This document shows, piece after piece, positions 36,204 to 47,677 of a stretch of DNA of 64,000 bases. Below the pieces are notes generated by a model. The model ran no database searches, was not told the DNA's origin, and saw only the letters and a list, made by a program, of their open reading frames with translations. Numbering within the stretch: position 1 is the stretch's first letter; each line of letters starts with the position of its first letter. The stretch lies in assembly GCF_000004825.1 (NCBI RefSeq), contig NW_008805089.1, positions 62,001 through 126,000 on the forward strand. The letters are read 5' to 3'. Position numbers and translations under genes: made by a program. This DNA is from Heterostelium album PN500 (taxonomy: Eukaryota > Evosea > Eumycetozoa > Acytosteliales > Acytosteliaceae).

Positions 36204-36732
36204 CTATCAATATCAATCAAGATATTATTTTGTTATATCAATAACAAACAAAACTCTCTATTTGTAATTGTCATAGATATCAAAACAAATATTGGTCAAA
36301 CCTTCAAGTTGTGTTTGATTAGTATTTAGTGATTTCGAAATACTAAAACTAAACCTTTATTTTATCCTTCTAATTTTATAATATTTCTATTTCTTTCTTC
36401 TTTTTTTTTTTTTAATTCTATTAAATTTTATTATCAATTCTTTTTTTTTTTCTCTCTCTTTTTTCTTTTATTAGTAGTTTCTACTTTTAAAACCAAACTG
36501 ACAATTAAGTAACTAATATTTTTTTAATTAGTTATTTAATTGTTTAACAAAACTGTCATCAAATCTCTCACTAATTATTTTTCTAAAGGGAATAATTCGA
36601 AATACTAAAGAATATTCCTGATTTATCCTTTTATATCATTAACATGTAAGTTTAAACCGGTGGTTAATCAGCATATCTAAATTAGATTTTTCAATATTAA
36701 TATATGTTTTTTTTTCAATATAGAAAAACATT

Positions 36733-39700
36733 ATGTCGTCACTTAATCTACCAACCTCAAAATCTCAAACATTTACTGAAATTGAACTCAAAGACAGAGA
36801 TGAAGGTTCTTCATCTCATCACCACCATGAAGGTGGTCAAGAGACTCAAATCCCACTCTACTATAGTGTGGTAAAAGAAAAACAAAGAAGAAAAGGATTG
36901 AAGCTTCGATCTCGTATCAAAGAGAAATTCAAATCCAAAAAAGAAAAAAAATCAAACAAAGAAAAAGTTGATTACGATCAAACTGATTTAACTGTAAGTA
37001 ATTATATTAAATATAAAAAAACAACAAATAATTATATTTATTAATATAATATTTTTATAGTATGACCATTCAATTCCAATTGAAGAGTTGGCCGAAAAAC
37101 ATAAAACCAGTATTAACTTTGCTGATCCTAAATACAGTTTGGTAAGTTTTCTTTATTCTTTTTATCATTATTTTAATAATAAATATGTTACTAATATTTA
37201 ATATATATATAGGGTATTACTGGAGCAGAGGCTGCCGAAAGATTAGAAAGAGATGGACGAAATGCTCTAACACCAACAAAGTCCATTCCTAAATGGGTCA
37301 AGTTCTTATTACAATTTACAAGTTTATTCCCAGCAATGCTTGAAATTGGTGGAATTTTATCTTTTATTGCTTATGGTATTGATCCAGATACAGGAAGTGA
37401 TAATGTAAGTTGACATAATTTTCCTTTTTGTTTTTTGTTAAATAGTAAAATATTAATTTCATCATTACTATAGCTTTATCTAGGTATTATTTTGTGGGCA
37501 GTAGTTATTATTACTTGTACCTTTACCTTTTTCCAAGAATCGAAATCAGCTAATGTCCTGGAGGGTTTCAAAAAGATGGCACCTGCATCTTGTAAAGTTA
37601 TGAGAGATGGTCATCTCATTGAAATTAATTCTGAACTTTTGGTTGTTGGTGATGTCGTTCACATTAGAATGGGTGACAAAGTGCCTGCTGACGTCAGAGT
37701 ACTTTTTGCACATCATTTCAAAGTTGACAATTCATCGTTGACTGGTGAGTCTGAACCACAAACCAGAACTCCAGAATGTACCGATCAAAATGCTCTCGAA
37801 ACACAAAATCTAGCATTCTACAGTACCCTAGCTGTAGATGGAGATTGTGTAGGTATTGTTGTCAGTACCGGTGATAATACTACCATTGGTAAAATTGCCA
37901 AATTGGCTTCTAAAGCTAAACCATCACCAACACCATTACAAAAGGTAAGTTAATATTTTTGTTTTATTTTTTCAGTTTAAATATCTTAAAATTTAAAATA
38001 TTAATTATTATTAAATACAAATCCAAAGGAATTAAATGTTTTTATTAGAATCATTACAGTTGTTGCCATTGCAGTTGGTTTAATTCTCTTGACTGTTGGT
38101 TTCGCAACCAAAGTCAAATGGATTTATATTGTTATTTTTGTTATTGGTGTAGTCGTTGCTCAGGTGCCAGAAGGTCTACTCCCTACCATTACAGTTGCTT
38201 TGACACTTACCGCCAAGAGAATGTCGAAAAAGAATGTGTTGGTCAAGAATCTCCTGGCTGTGGAGACTTTTGGTAGTACAAGAACCATTGCATCCGATAA
38301 GACTGGTACTCTCACTCAGAATATCATGACTGTAGTTCATTTGTGGTACGACGGCACTATCTACTCTTGTGATGCCAATACAACCAGTAACTACTTTAAC
38401 AAAGAGAACAAGACATTCCAAACATTGTACAAGGTGTCGGCTCTCTGTAACAAGACAGTATTCGATCGTTCCGACGAAAACTTTGCAGATATCCCAATCC
38501 AACAAAGAAAGTGCATTGGAGATGCATCGGAGAGTGCTCTATTGAAGTTTTGTGAAAATGTTTCAAATGTCGAGTCCTACCGTGCTCTCTACCCAAAGAT
38601 CTTTGAAATCCCTTTCAACTCTGTTAACAAATGGCATTTGACTATCTGCTACGACAACGAGCTCCAAAAGCCAATCATGCTCATGAAAGGTGCCCCAGAG
38701 AGAATCATCAAGATCTGCTCAAAGATTCTCATCAATGGTGAAGAGGAAACCCTCACTGACAAGTACCGTAATGATTTTCTTCATGCCTATGAGTTTTTGG
38801 CTGGCAAGGGTGAACGTGCTCTCGGTATGGCAATGTTAGAGCTCAACCCAGAGATCTACCACAAGAACTACATATTCGATTCCGATGAAAAGAACTTCCC
38901 AACTGACGATCTTGTTTTTGTTGGTCTTACCACTTTGATGGATCCTCCTAGACCAGGTGTACCAGAGGCCGTCGCCGAATGTAAACGTGCAGGTGTAAGA
39001 GTAATGATGGTCACTGGAGATCATCCACTTACCGCTACCTCTATTGCTAAGCAAGTTGGTATCATCGAAGGTGAAACCTTGAATGAAGTTGCCAAGCGTG
39101 AAAACATTGACGTTTTGGATGTAGACTTTGAAAAAGGAAAAGCCATTGTCATTCCAGGTTCAAGACTGGACGATCTAACTCAATCACAATGGGATAAGAT
39201 TCTTGCTTTGCAACAAGTGGTCTTTGCACGTACTTCACCCGAGCAGAAGCTTATGATTGTCGAACAATGCCAAAACAAAGGTGACATTGTAGCCGTAACA
39301 GGAGATGGTGTTAACGATTCTCCAGCTCTCAAAAAAGCTGACCTTGGATGCGCTATGGGTATCACAGGTAGTGAAGTTGCCAAAGAAGCCGCTTCCATCG
39401 TCTTGCTTGACGACAATTTCTCATCGATTGTCGCTGGTATTGAAGAGGGTCGTATGATTTTTGATAAATTAAAAAAATCAATTTGCTATACTCTCTCTTC
39501 AAATATTCCGGAGCTCCTTCCATTCGTACTTTTCTTCTTGATCAAGTTGCCGACCGCTCTCTCTGGAATTTTGATTCTATGTATCGATCTTGGAACAGAT
39601 TTGGTCCCTGTCATTTCCTATGCCTATGAATCTGCCGAAATGGATATCATGAGCAAGCCACCCAGAAACATCAAAAAAGAACGTCTTGTTTCCTTAAAGT

Positions 39701-40218
39701 TGGCTGTCTTTTCTTATATTTGGCTTGGATTCGTGCAATGTGCCGCTGGCTTTGTCAACTATTTTGTGTTGTTCAGAGATTACGGTATCTCTGCATCCGA
39801 TCTTTACAACACAAGCTCTGACCATTTCATGGTGGACAGTGATGAGGAAGGTTTCATGGGATATAACCTAGACCAACAAAAGGATATGTTGCGTGAAGCC
39901 CAGACAGCTTATTTTGTGGCAGTCGTATTGGTTAGACTCGGTGCAGCATTATCATGCAAAACAAGAAAGCTTTCTATTTTCCAACATGGATTTAAAAATA
40001 TGGTTTTCAACATTGGTGTCATTTCTATGCTAGCCGTTGCACTCATCATTGTTCACGTACCGGGAATTAGAACATTCTTTGGTACAACAATCATTGGTTA
40101 CAAGTTTTGGTTAATTCCATTGCCATTCGCTTTCTTTTTGGTGACCATGAACGAATTGAGACTTTATCTCATCAGAAGAAATCCAGGTACTTGGATTGAA
40201 AGTTACCTCTATTGGTAA
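36733..40218 (+). CDS. Na+/K+-ATPase-type P-type ATPase alpha subunit
   Basis: Five exons (36733-36993, 37061-37141, 37213-37404, 37474-37944, 38029-40218), all phase 0, give 1064 residues. The N-terminus has a Lys-rich tract like animal alpha subunits. Catalytic motifs are complete: T-G-E-S (actuator), P-E-G-L-L-P-T in TM4, the phosphorylation loop D-K-T-G-T (Asp425), K-G-A-P-E-R (nucleotide site) and T-G-D-G-V-N-D-S-P. TM5 reads Y-T-L-S-S-N-I-P-E, with Ser where H+/K+ pumps have Lys. TM6 reads C-I-D-L-G-T-D, with both ion-binding Asp. These features place it in group IIC and favour Na+/K+ exchange over H+/K+ exchange. Ten membrane spans fit the length. No beta subunit is in the window. The last intron ends in CCAAAG, an unusual but alignment-supported acceptor. 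It acts at the plasma or contractile-vacuole membrane (inference). Confidence 0.93.
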
Positions 40219-40565
40219 TAACTCCATTAAATAAATAAATAAATTAATAAATTATAAAATTAATAAATAAATTATAATTAAATCTGAAAAAAAAAGGTAA
40301 TAATTTTTAAAAATAATATAATAATTGATATGACAACTATGATTGTAGTCGTGTCGTGTCTACGACAATGATACTCTGGAGTTTGTTAGTGTGGCTCTAT
40401 CACACGTTAGCAAAATAAAATTTCAAGGCGATTTTATCATTCCAAAAATAATTGATAATTTTGATTAATACTTGAGTACATACAATGTACATACAAATAA
40501 AGATGAAAATAAAGCTTAAAATAACAAACAATGTAGTATTTGAATATTGAAGAGATTTAAAGATT
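40219..40565. other. Convergent spacer with a GC-richer structured island
   Basis: Lies between the ATPase (+) and GLE1 (-) 3' ends. Most is A/T repeats with AATAAA, but 40337-40415 is distinctly GC-richer and folds into hairpins (listed separately). Confidence 0.5.
40342..40405. ncRNA. Possible structured RNA element
   Basis: GTCGT (40348-40352) pairs with ACGAC (40362-40366), with partial outer pairing ATTGT/ACAAT (40342-40346, 40365-40369). A second hairpin pairs GTGTG (40389-40393) with CACAC (40401-40405). The strand is unknown. No C/D or H/ACA box set is convincing. It may be a small RNA or just a 3' UTR structure. Confidence 0.2.
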
Positions 40566-42650
40566 TCAGTTTATTGAATTAAATCCTTCCAATGTTTCTA
40601 TTGTTCGATTTTTTACATAGTTTTCCAAAATGTTTTGAAGTCTAGATTTTGATGCTTGCAACTCTTGTCCTGGCAGTTTGTCAAAGAAATCTGGTGATGT
40701 CATTACCATTAAAATCTTTCCAAACTGTTGTTGATATACTTGTAAAAGAACTGAACCTACTACTTGAAGGAATGAAACCAATAAAAACGATGTTATTCGC
40801 CTGACTTTCATGTTGACAACTCTAGCGATCCATTTCCAACCATTGTCTATTCCATACAACTTTTGAGTGTAGGGTGCCTGTATAAACGCAGCAAACAAAG
40901 TAATATAACCACACATTCTGTTAATATATTCCTCTTCCGATTCGAATTTACCAGACTCTAGTTTAATTTTAAAGCCAGACTTTTTGTAGTAAGTATCTGC
41001 ACTATCGTTAGGCAGTTTCTTTACAAACATTGGCACAGTGAATGTACAATCTTGATTGAGCTGAGCAATGAATATTGGAAGTAAATCTGGATGTTTCAAA
41101 CAGACCTGTGATATAACCAGTGAGTATGCGACTGCCGATGATGCATGTGGTACTATCTGTGATTCGACTTGTTGCATTGCTTTCTTGGTGATCAAAGAGA
41201 GGATCGATTTATATAGATATGGATTCGTTACACTACTGTTGAGAAGATTGACTAGCTCTTGTGATTTTTCTCTAATGATATCGGCACTCTGCGATATCTG
41301 GTTGAAGATTCTGTTGACAGTCTTTGTGCACTCCTTAAGCTGTTCCTGTAGGGGAATTGGTATTTGACTCTTGTAGTCCTCTAAATATTTGTTTAGTTCG
41401 TTGAGCGTCTTTAGACGTTCGTTGTATTCGGCATAGGCACTAATTGAAACTAGATAATCGCAATTCTCGACCAAAGGCATTGAAATCTTTGTTTGAGTAG
41501 GCTGTTGACTGCTTGCTGCTGCTGCTGCTTCTTCTTCCTCTTTCTTTTTCTTCTCATCTTCAACTCTTCTTGCTGCTAATTCCTCTTCATCTTTTCTTTT
41601 CTTTTCTTGTTCTTCTCTCTTTTCTTGTTCCTCTCTTTCTTTTCTTGCTTGCTCTTCTTTTTCTTTCTTCTCTTGTTGTCTCTTATTTTCCGCTTCTTCC
41701 TCTCTTTTCTTTTTCTCTTGTTCCTCTTCTTTTAATCTCTTTTCTTCTTCTTCTTGTTTCTTTTTTATTTCGGCTTGCCTTGCTCTTTCAATCTCTGCCA
41801 AACGCTCCTCTTCTTTTCTCTTTTTTTCCAATTCCTCTCTTTTAATTCTTTCTTGTTCAGCTCTTATTCTCGCCTGTTCTTCTTCCTCTAACTTTAATAA
41901 TCTTTGTCTTTCTTGTTCGATCAATTTGTTGTAGTTGTTTATTGCTGCTGTTGTCTCTTTTGATAGCTTTTCATATTCTTGTTTGGTATGATTATGCTTC
42001 TCTCTAAATAGCGATTGCTGATCTCTTGTTTCCTGATTGACAAGCTCCATCATTTGAGATTCAACTTGATCTCTGTGATACTTCAACTGCTCCAATCTCT
42101 CTTTCTCGAGATCTTGACGAACAAGACCTTTTCTCTTACAGTAACCCTCTGATATTTCGTCAATACTTTTAAGAGTTGATCTGCTCATATCGTTGATGAT
42201 TTTGTTTAGAATTGTATCGGTATCATACGACTCTAGCGGTACAACAGTAGTGTCATTGATTTGTTGCTCTGTTGTCTGTGATAGTTGCTCTCTCTCTGGC
42301 TCTTCGTCTTGCTCCAATAAATACTCCAAGTCTGATAAACTAATAGTAGATTTGCTTTGCTTAGTATTGTTGGTCAACTCTCGATTGCATTGCTCAGAGG
42401 AAGAAGAAGTATCTTCTTTATCAACTAAAATGATAGAAGCTGAGATTATATTTGAAATATTACTACTACTACTACGACTACTACTACTACTACTATTTGA
42501 TTTGATATTTGATAGATTTATCTCTTGTTTATTAATAGTATTATTATTATTTATTATAGATACATTATTATTACTATTACTATTATTGTTATTTCTTTTA
42601 ATATCTTTAAAAGGTGATCTTACAGGATCTAATGATATCCTATGCAACAT
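40566..42650 (-). CDS. gle1: GLE1 nuclear-export factor
   Basis: A single exon of 694 residues. The N-terminus is Asn/Ser-rich. A very long Glu/Lys/Arg-rich coiled coil (~165-375, repeated E-E-Q-E-K-K-R) fills the middle. The C-terminal ~290 residues form the GLE1 domain: F-I-A-Q-L-N-Q-D-C-T-F-T-V-P, E-S-E-E-E-Y-I-N-R-M-C-G-Y-I-T-L-F-A-A, G-I-D-N-G-W-K-W-I-A-R and L-Q-V-V-G-S-V-L-L. GLE1, with inositol hexakisphosphate, activates the DEAD-box helicase Dbp5/DDX19 at the cytoplasmic face of the nuclear pore to release exported mRNA (established). Domain order and length match animal and fungal GLE1. The neighbour on the same strand is a mitochondrial carrier, without apparent connection. Confidence 0.92.
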   Translation of the reverse strand: MLHRISLDPVRSPFKDIKRNNNNSNSNNNVSIINNNNTINKQEINLSNIKSNSSSSSSRSSSSNISNIISASIILVDKEDTSSSSEQCNRELTNNTKQSKSTISLSDLEYLLEQDEEPEREQLSQTTEQQINDTTVVPLESYDTDTILNKIINDMSRSTLKSIDEISEGYCKRKGLVRQDLEKERLEQLKYHRDQVESQMMELVNQETRDQQSLFREKHNHTKQEYEKLSKETTAAINNYNKLIEQERQRLLKLEEEEQARIRAEQERIKREELEKKRKEEERLAEIERARQAEIKKKQEEEEKRLKEEEQEKKKREEEAENKRQQEKKEKEEQARKEREEQEKREEQEKKRKDEEELAARRVEDEKKKKEEEEAAAAASSQQPTQTKISMPLVENCDYLVSISAYAEYNERLKTLNELNKYLEDYKSQIPIPLQEQLKECTKTVNRIFNQISQSADIIREKSQELVNLLNSSVTNPYLYKSILSLITKKAMQQVESQIVPHASSAVAYSLVISQVCLKHPDLLPIFIAQLNQDCTFTVPMFVKKLPNDSADTYYKKSGFKIKLESGKFESEEEYINRMCGYITLFAAFIQAPYTQKLYGIDNGWKWIARVVNMKVRRITSFLLVSFLQVVGSVLLQVYQQQFGKILMVMTSPDFFDKLPGQELQASKSRLQNILENYVKNRTIETLEGFNSIN

Positions 42651-42822
42651 GTGTATTGTGTTTTTTTACTATAAATGGAATGGATCTGGTGGAACAGAAA
42701 TAAAATTGTCAACAAAAACGATGCAATGTTGAACTTTTGAAAAAAAAAATATATTTGTGTTATCCAGATAAGTATTTATTTTTATTTTATTTTTTTTGAA
42801 AAAACTATTATTATTATTATTA

Positions 42823-43957
42823 TTATTGTTTTGATGCTAAAAGTTTCATAACGTAATCATTGACAACCAAGAGAATACCACCACCTGGACCTAGTCTGAG
42901 TACTTTTGGTAGGAAACCTTTGTAGAGTGCACCGATACCCTCTTCTTTGGCAACGGTGATCATCGATGGAATACACCAATTGTATTTGATTGGACCACTG
43001 CCTTGATTTTGGATTCTGCTCTTTACTACATCGGCAGGTGTGTTCAATATAGTACCAAAGGTACCGGCAAGACCACCGGCCACAAAGTTATTCATAAGTG
43101 TCTGACGCTCATTCTGTGGCTTTGGCAACGCTGATTTGATGGTGTGGATCAATCCAAAGTAACCACCATTCCAGAGTGCGTGTCTCCACAGTGTCGATTC
43201 CAATCCCTTGAAAAATCCACCGATACCTTCTTGTTGAGCAATCTTTAATACACAATCTGCTGTATTTTTATATTTACCAGCCTATATAAATAATAATAAT
43301 AATATATGTGTGTGAGTTGATTAGTTTGATTTACCATTTTTTTCATTATTTACTTAACTTACATTTTCTTTTGCCTGCAATCTAATTTTTACAAGTTCAA
43401 ATGGTACAACAACAAATGCTTCAGTAATACCTGCCATAACACCAGCAGCAATCGCTTGGTTTTGAGTTGGACGAGCATCTAAAAATTAAAAAACCAAGTT
43501 AATTTAACAATCAAATTGATAGTTGATATAGTGGTGTAAATTTAGTAATGATACATACTTCCATAATGATTTAATATCTTTTCCTCATAGAATTTATTAG
43601 AGGCAAATTTAATTGCACGCTTGGGTGCCTCCACTAAAATGGGTGGAACGATACCTCTATACATCTTGAAACCATCATGCTTGATCATGTGCATGAGGGT
43701 ACCAAACATCGATGCACCTTGACCAACCTGCAACTGAGCTCTAGTTTTAACTACATCCAAAGGATACATAACCAATATCTTTAAAGAAAGAAAGAAAGAT
43801 AAAAATCAATAAGAATTAATTAAATGAACAACACAATACACAATATACTTACTTCACTGACACCAGCAATACCTCCTGAAACAAATGTATGCCATAATGG
43901 TTGACGCTTTGGAGGTGGTGGATTTCCTGCAGCTGCTTCATTTGGTTTTGTAGACAT
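42823..43957 (-). CDS. mcfT: Mitochondrial 2-oxodicarboxylate carrier (SLC25A21 type)
   Basis: Four exons (43957-43853, 43778-43559, 43478-43363, 43281-42823) give 299 residues. The three mitochondrial-carrier signatures are Y-P-L-D-V-V-K-T-R, V-P-F-E-L-V-K-I-R and T-P-A-D-V-V-K-S-R. Other blocks fit the oxodicarboxylate carrier rather than other members: G-I-V-P-P-I-L-V-E-A-P-K-R-A-I-K-F, E-S-T-L-W-R-H-A-L-W-N and L-P-K-V-L-R-L-G-P-G-G-G-I. It should exchange 2-oxoadipate and related acids for 2-oxoglutarate across the inner membrane, in lysine and tryptophan breakdown. The symbol mcfT follows the D. discoideum family name from memory; orthology was not tested. Intron 1 ends in TTTAAAG, an AAG acceptor. 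Confidence 0.9.
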
Positions 43958-44404
43958 TCTGTTGTTTCTTACTTATCAAATATAACAAATAAATAAATAT
44001 ATATAAATTAAATAAATTGTTTATAACATATGATTGTTGAAAAAAAAAATTGATTAAAAAAATGATTTGTTTTTTTATTATAATTATTCTTTTTCATTTT
44101 TTATTTTTTTTATTTTTTTGATCATCAACCATGCTAAACCAAAAACGGATTCCGATGATGATAATTAATTTATTGCAATTTCATTTTAAATAATTTATAT
44201 TCATAAATTTAATATCTCCATTTAGAAGCAGAATAGTTTACTTGATTAGAAATAAATATGTTTGAATCTATATTCTCTCTAACTTGTAAAAGAGAAAGAA
44301 TAAAATTCAAATTTTAGTGGTCATCCATACACGCAAACTGAAAAAAGATTCATAGCATTACCCATTTTTTGTTTTTGTTTTTTTTTTTTTTTGATATTAT
44401 AATT
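43958..44404. other. Divergent promoter region, no gene seen
   Basis: AT-rich sequence between the carrier (-) and SWIM gene (+) starts, with T runs at about 44099-44118 and 44369-44392. It presumably serves both promoters. Confidence 0.5.
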
Positions 44405-44986
44405 ATGGTTGTTACATTAAAGGATTTGACACTACAACAATGTAGTCAGTTGGGTCATGGCCACGAGACTTATGGTGATCCTAAAATACTCAAATGTGGA
44501 TTCACTCATGTAGAAGCAAGAATACTTGGCTCTCTTGGTTACTATAAGGTTACAATTTCAATAAGGAAAGGAAGGGTAGTAACAGATTGTACATGTCCAA
44601 TGGGAGGTGGCTGTAAGCACGTTCGAGAAACTGCCATTGAAATGTATTACAAACTTCGTACAATGAATGCAGCAAGACTGACACCCAAGAGGCTATATAA
44701 GGAATCTCTTTTAAAGAAATCACGTGAAGAACTTATAGATTTATTAATGGATAAATGGAGTGAAGAAAATGATGATGATGATGATGATGATAATGAAGAT
44801 GAAGAAGAAGAAGAGGATAGTATAGAGGACTATGAATATTATCATGATTCCAATGAAGACGATGAAGAAGAAGAAGAAGATGACGACGATACAAGTAATG
44901 AAGACGACGATGAAGAAGAAGAAGACGATGATGATGATGATGAAGAGGAAGAAGAGCCACATACAAAAAAAAGACAAAGATATTAA
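44405..44986 (+). CDS. SWIM zinc-finger protein with long acidic tail
   Basis: A single exon of 193 residues from the ATG at 44405. Residues ~10-85 form a SWIM domain: K-C-G-F-T-H-V-E-A-R-I and the zinc ligands D-C-T-C-P-M-G-G-G-C-K-H (Cys62, Cys64, Cys70, His72). A basic helix (T-P-K-R-L-Y-K-E-S-L-L-K-K) follows. The C-terminal ~75 residues are nearly all Asp and Glu, ending K-K-R-Q-R, which resembles a nuclear signal. SWIM fingers bind DNA or protein partners (for example the Shu complex and MuDR-related proteins). This one stands alone without a transposase or kinase domain. The acidic tail suggests a histone-interacting or DNA-mimicking role (inference). Confidence 0.8.
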   Translation: MVVTLKDLTLQQCSQLGHGHETYGDPKILKCGFTHVEARILGSLGYYKVTISIRKGRVVTDCTCPMGGGCKHVRETAIEMYYKLRTMNAARLTPKRLYKESLLKKSREELIDLLMDKWSEENDDDDDDDNEDEEEEEDSIEDYEYYHDSNEDDEEEEEDDDDTSNEDDDEEEEDDDDDDEEEEEPHTKKRQRY

Positions 44987-45908
44987 TATTCAAGTATGTT
45001 TATACTTAATATTTTCATTCATCTTTATTTACATTTTACAAGTTCAATAATTTATAGATATTTTTCATCATCTATGAAGCCTCAACTCAACTCTTTTTAG
45101 CCAGAATCCTTCAATCCTTTTTGGTGTAAATTAATTCAATACATATCAGCTGGTATTAATTTTAAAATATTTTGTTAAATATCAAACCTTTTAATAAACT
45201 ATAAGGGTTGGTTAGATACACTATGTTTAATCATCATGATCCGTTGTGTTGTAATAGATTTCAATTGTTTAAGTAAAACAATTGTTTTTTTTTTATAAAA
45301 TATCACCATGGAGTAAAAAATAAAAAAGATAGTATTACCGATTCCGAAGAGATTATAATATTTTTTTGTATTTTTTAAATTTCACTGGTACCAGTGTATC
45401 CATCTCGAAATATTTCAGTGCAAGGCCTTGATGTTTAAATATCAATATGATTTATTCCAAAAATATGACAAAGTTGGTTGTCTGGTTTCTAAAAAAAACC
45501 ATCAAATCTACAAAAAAAAAACGAAATTTTTTGAAAAACAAGACGAGTTCCCAGCATTCCGAATTCTGATAAATATGAGAACATGGGTTCGTTTTTAAAC
45601 ACTTTTGCATAAAAATTTCGTTCATTTAACATCCTAATTGGGTAAGTTTGATAGAAATTCCACTTTTTTTTAATTTTGATTCGAGATTCAAACCGATCAA
45701 TTCCGATTAATAAATTTATTCATTTTAAAAAACAATTGAATTGATTTGCTTCAATTGTACTTTCTCTTCCCTTTTAATTTGATTTTATATTTCATTGTAT
45801 AGATTTGTAAAAGTTCAATTAATCTAGTCCATCATTAAATAGTTATACTAGATAATCTTGTAAATATTCGAAAAGAAAAAATTTTGTATATTAATAAAAA
45901 AATATATC
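44987..45908. other. 0.9-kb intergenic region with a long imperfect hairpin
   Basis: No gene is seen. A long imperfect inverted repeat occupies 45520-45622. Otherwise AT-rich, with the transporter promoter at the right end. Confidence 0.5.
45520..45622. repeat. Long imperfect inverted repeat
   Basis: The left arm 45520-45553 (AACGAAATTTTTT... to ...GAGTTCCCA) pairs with the right arm 45584-45622 (TGGGTTCGTTTTT... to ...AAAATTTCGTT), with small gaps and a ~30-nt loop. The outer 10 bp match perfectly. No target-site duplication or transposase was recognised, so a MITE is possible but unproven. Confidence 0.45.
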
Positions 45909-47362
45909 ATGACTGTGGAACACCTAACCGAAAATGATATTGAAGTTGTAAAAAAAGAAAATAAATTTACACCGATTCCAGCTTTTGGAAATACAGTAAA
46001 GGCTTTTGCTGGTGCTGGTTCCTTTGCATTACCGTAAATATAACCATCAAAAAACAAATATTATATTTGAATAAAAAAAAAAATTCTAATATTATTTTCC
46101 ATTTTTTATATCTAGATGGGCAATGCAACAAGGAGGTATTTTTATTGGATCAATAGGATTGGTTTTGATTGCGCTATTATCCAACTATACTATGGGATTG
46201 CTTTTAAAATGTAATATTAAATTAACAGAAAAGAGAGGACCAGATGTTCCACCATGTTCCTATGCTGACATTGCTGCATACGCATACGGACGTGCTGGAG
46301 AACTAGCACTCTGTTTTATGAACTTCTCTGTTACAATGGCTATTTGTGTTGCATATCTCATTCTGGTCGGCCAAAATTTCGGTGAACTCTGTAACTATAA
46401 TCAACAAACAATCATTTGGTACACAATGCCCGCCATGGTTATTTTATGTTTCCTAACTGATATGTAAGTAGAAATTGAAAATCTATTGTTTTCAAAAAAA
46501 AAAAAGATTACTAATAATAATCTGGATTAAATGATGATATAGGAAATATTTGTCATACACCAGTATTTTTGGTGCCCTCTCATTATTATTTGCTATGGGC
46601 ACAATTATGGTCTATGGTGGCATTGACTATAGTATCAAACCATACGACGAATACAAGGTAGATTATTCAAATGTTCCATTGTGGTTCGGTGTAGCTGCCT
46701 TCTTCTTTTGTAACCATATCGTTGTAATTCCAATATCACATGCAAGTGGCGATGTTCGACGTTATCCAAAGGTTCTAAACTATGGAATGCTTTTCATTAC
46801 CATTGTAAACTTGACATTCGCAATCCTTGGATACTTTTATTTTTACTTTTATGTAGATCCAGTTACAGGTGTCGTTGGTGTACCCTCTGCCATCACCCAA
46901 GTGTTGCCAAAGGGTGCATTTGCAAATGTTGTCCGTGCATGTATTGTTCTCGAGTTGATCTGCTCGTATCCCATTGTTTTCGGAGCCGGTATGAATGTAG
47001 TTGAATCGTCAGTGAAAATATTCTTCAAGCATTTCTCTGCATTCCCAGTCTCTGATAGGAACGAAGATGGAAAGAAGTTGTTTATCTCGAGAAATTGGAA
47101 ATTCTATGTACTTCGTGTATTATTTAATGTTGCATTGGCTGCAATAGGAACAAACATTAAAAATTTTGGATCTTACACATCATTGATTGGATCATTGATG
47201 CTTGCCCTAACTGGATTGGTTGTTCCACCATTATTGTATATTAAATATTATCCAGAGCAATCGAGGCTCTTGTTTGCTGCACATATTGCTATTGTTGTAT
47301 TTGGTTTAGGTGCAACTGGATATGGTACTTACCAATCCATTGTTGACCTTATCAATCAATAG
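45909..47362 (+). CDS. Amino-acid transporter (AAAP family, SLC36/vacuolar type)
   Basis: Exons 45909-46033, 46116-46463 and 46543-47362, both junctions phase 2, give 430 residues. The start of TM1 has the family signature: N-T-V-K-A-F-A-G-A-G-S-F-A-L-P-W-A, split by the first intron. About eleven hydrophobic spans follow, including N-H-I-V-V-I-P-I-S-H and the late G-S-L-M-L-A-L-T-G-L-V-V-P-P. The short polar N-terminus resembles proton-coupled (SLC36) and vacuolar amino-acid transporters. Substrate and membrane are not readable from the sequence; lysosomal or plasma-membrane amino-acid/H+ symport is likely. Confidence 0.88.
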
Positions 47363-47677
47363 ATATGTAAATTATTCGACTAATAAAATTATCTGTATAT
47401 TAATTAAAAAGATTGATTGGTTGAATGAGTGAATCATATGCACCATTATCTGTTCTATATTATTATTATATTAAGATCAGCTTATTATTATCATCATCGA
47501 TTATTATCTCTTTTGTCTTTCTTTAACAACAATGGTTGTTCGTAAGCTATTCATCTATCAGAGAATAAAAAAATAAAATGTTTTCGAAATTTTCTGATAA
47601 TCATGATCACTTTAGTGTTTTTTTTAAAAAGAAAAGTGAACAACACAAATTAAATTAATTATACATCAAAAATAAAA
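47363..47677. other. Short intergenic spacer
   Basis: AT-rich sequence between the transporter and EMC10 genes, both plus strand. Nothing recognised beyond expected promoter-like tracts. Confidence 0.5.

Larger units (their letters stand above)
35055..36732. other. 1.7-kb intergenic region with inverted repeats
   Basis: No coding sequence is seen. It holds an imperfect inverted repeat (35250-35303), a CA/C-rich patch near 35205-35245, and a TA microsatellite (36179-36203). Pyrimidine-rich runs near 36400-36475 lie in the presumed 5' leader of the ATPase gene. A GTAAGT at 36646 and an ATATAG at 36717-36722 could bound a 5' untranslated intron. Confidence 0.5.
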
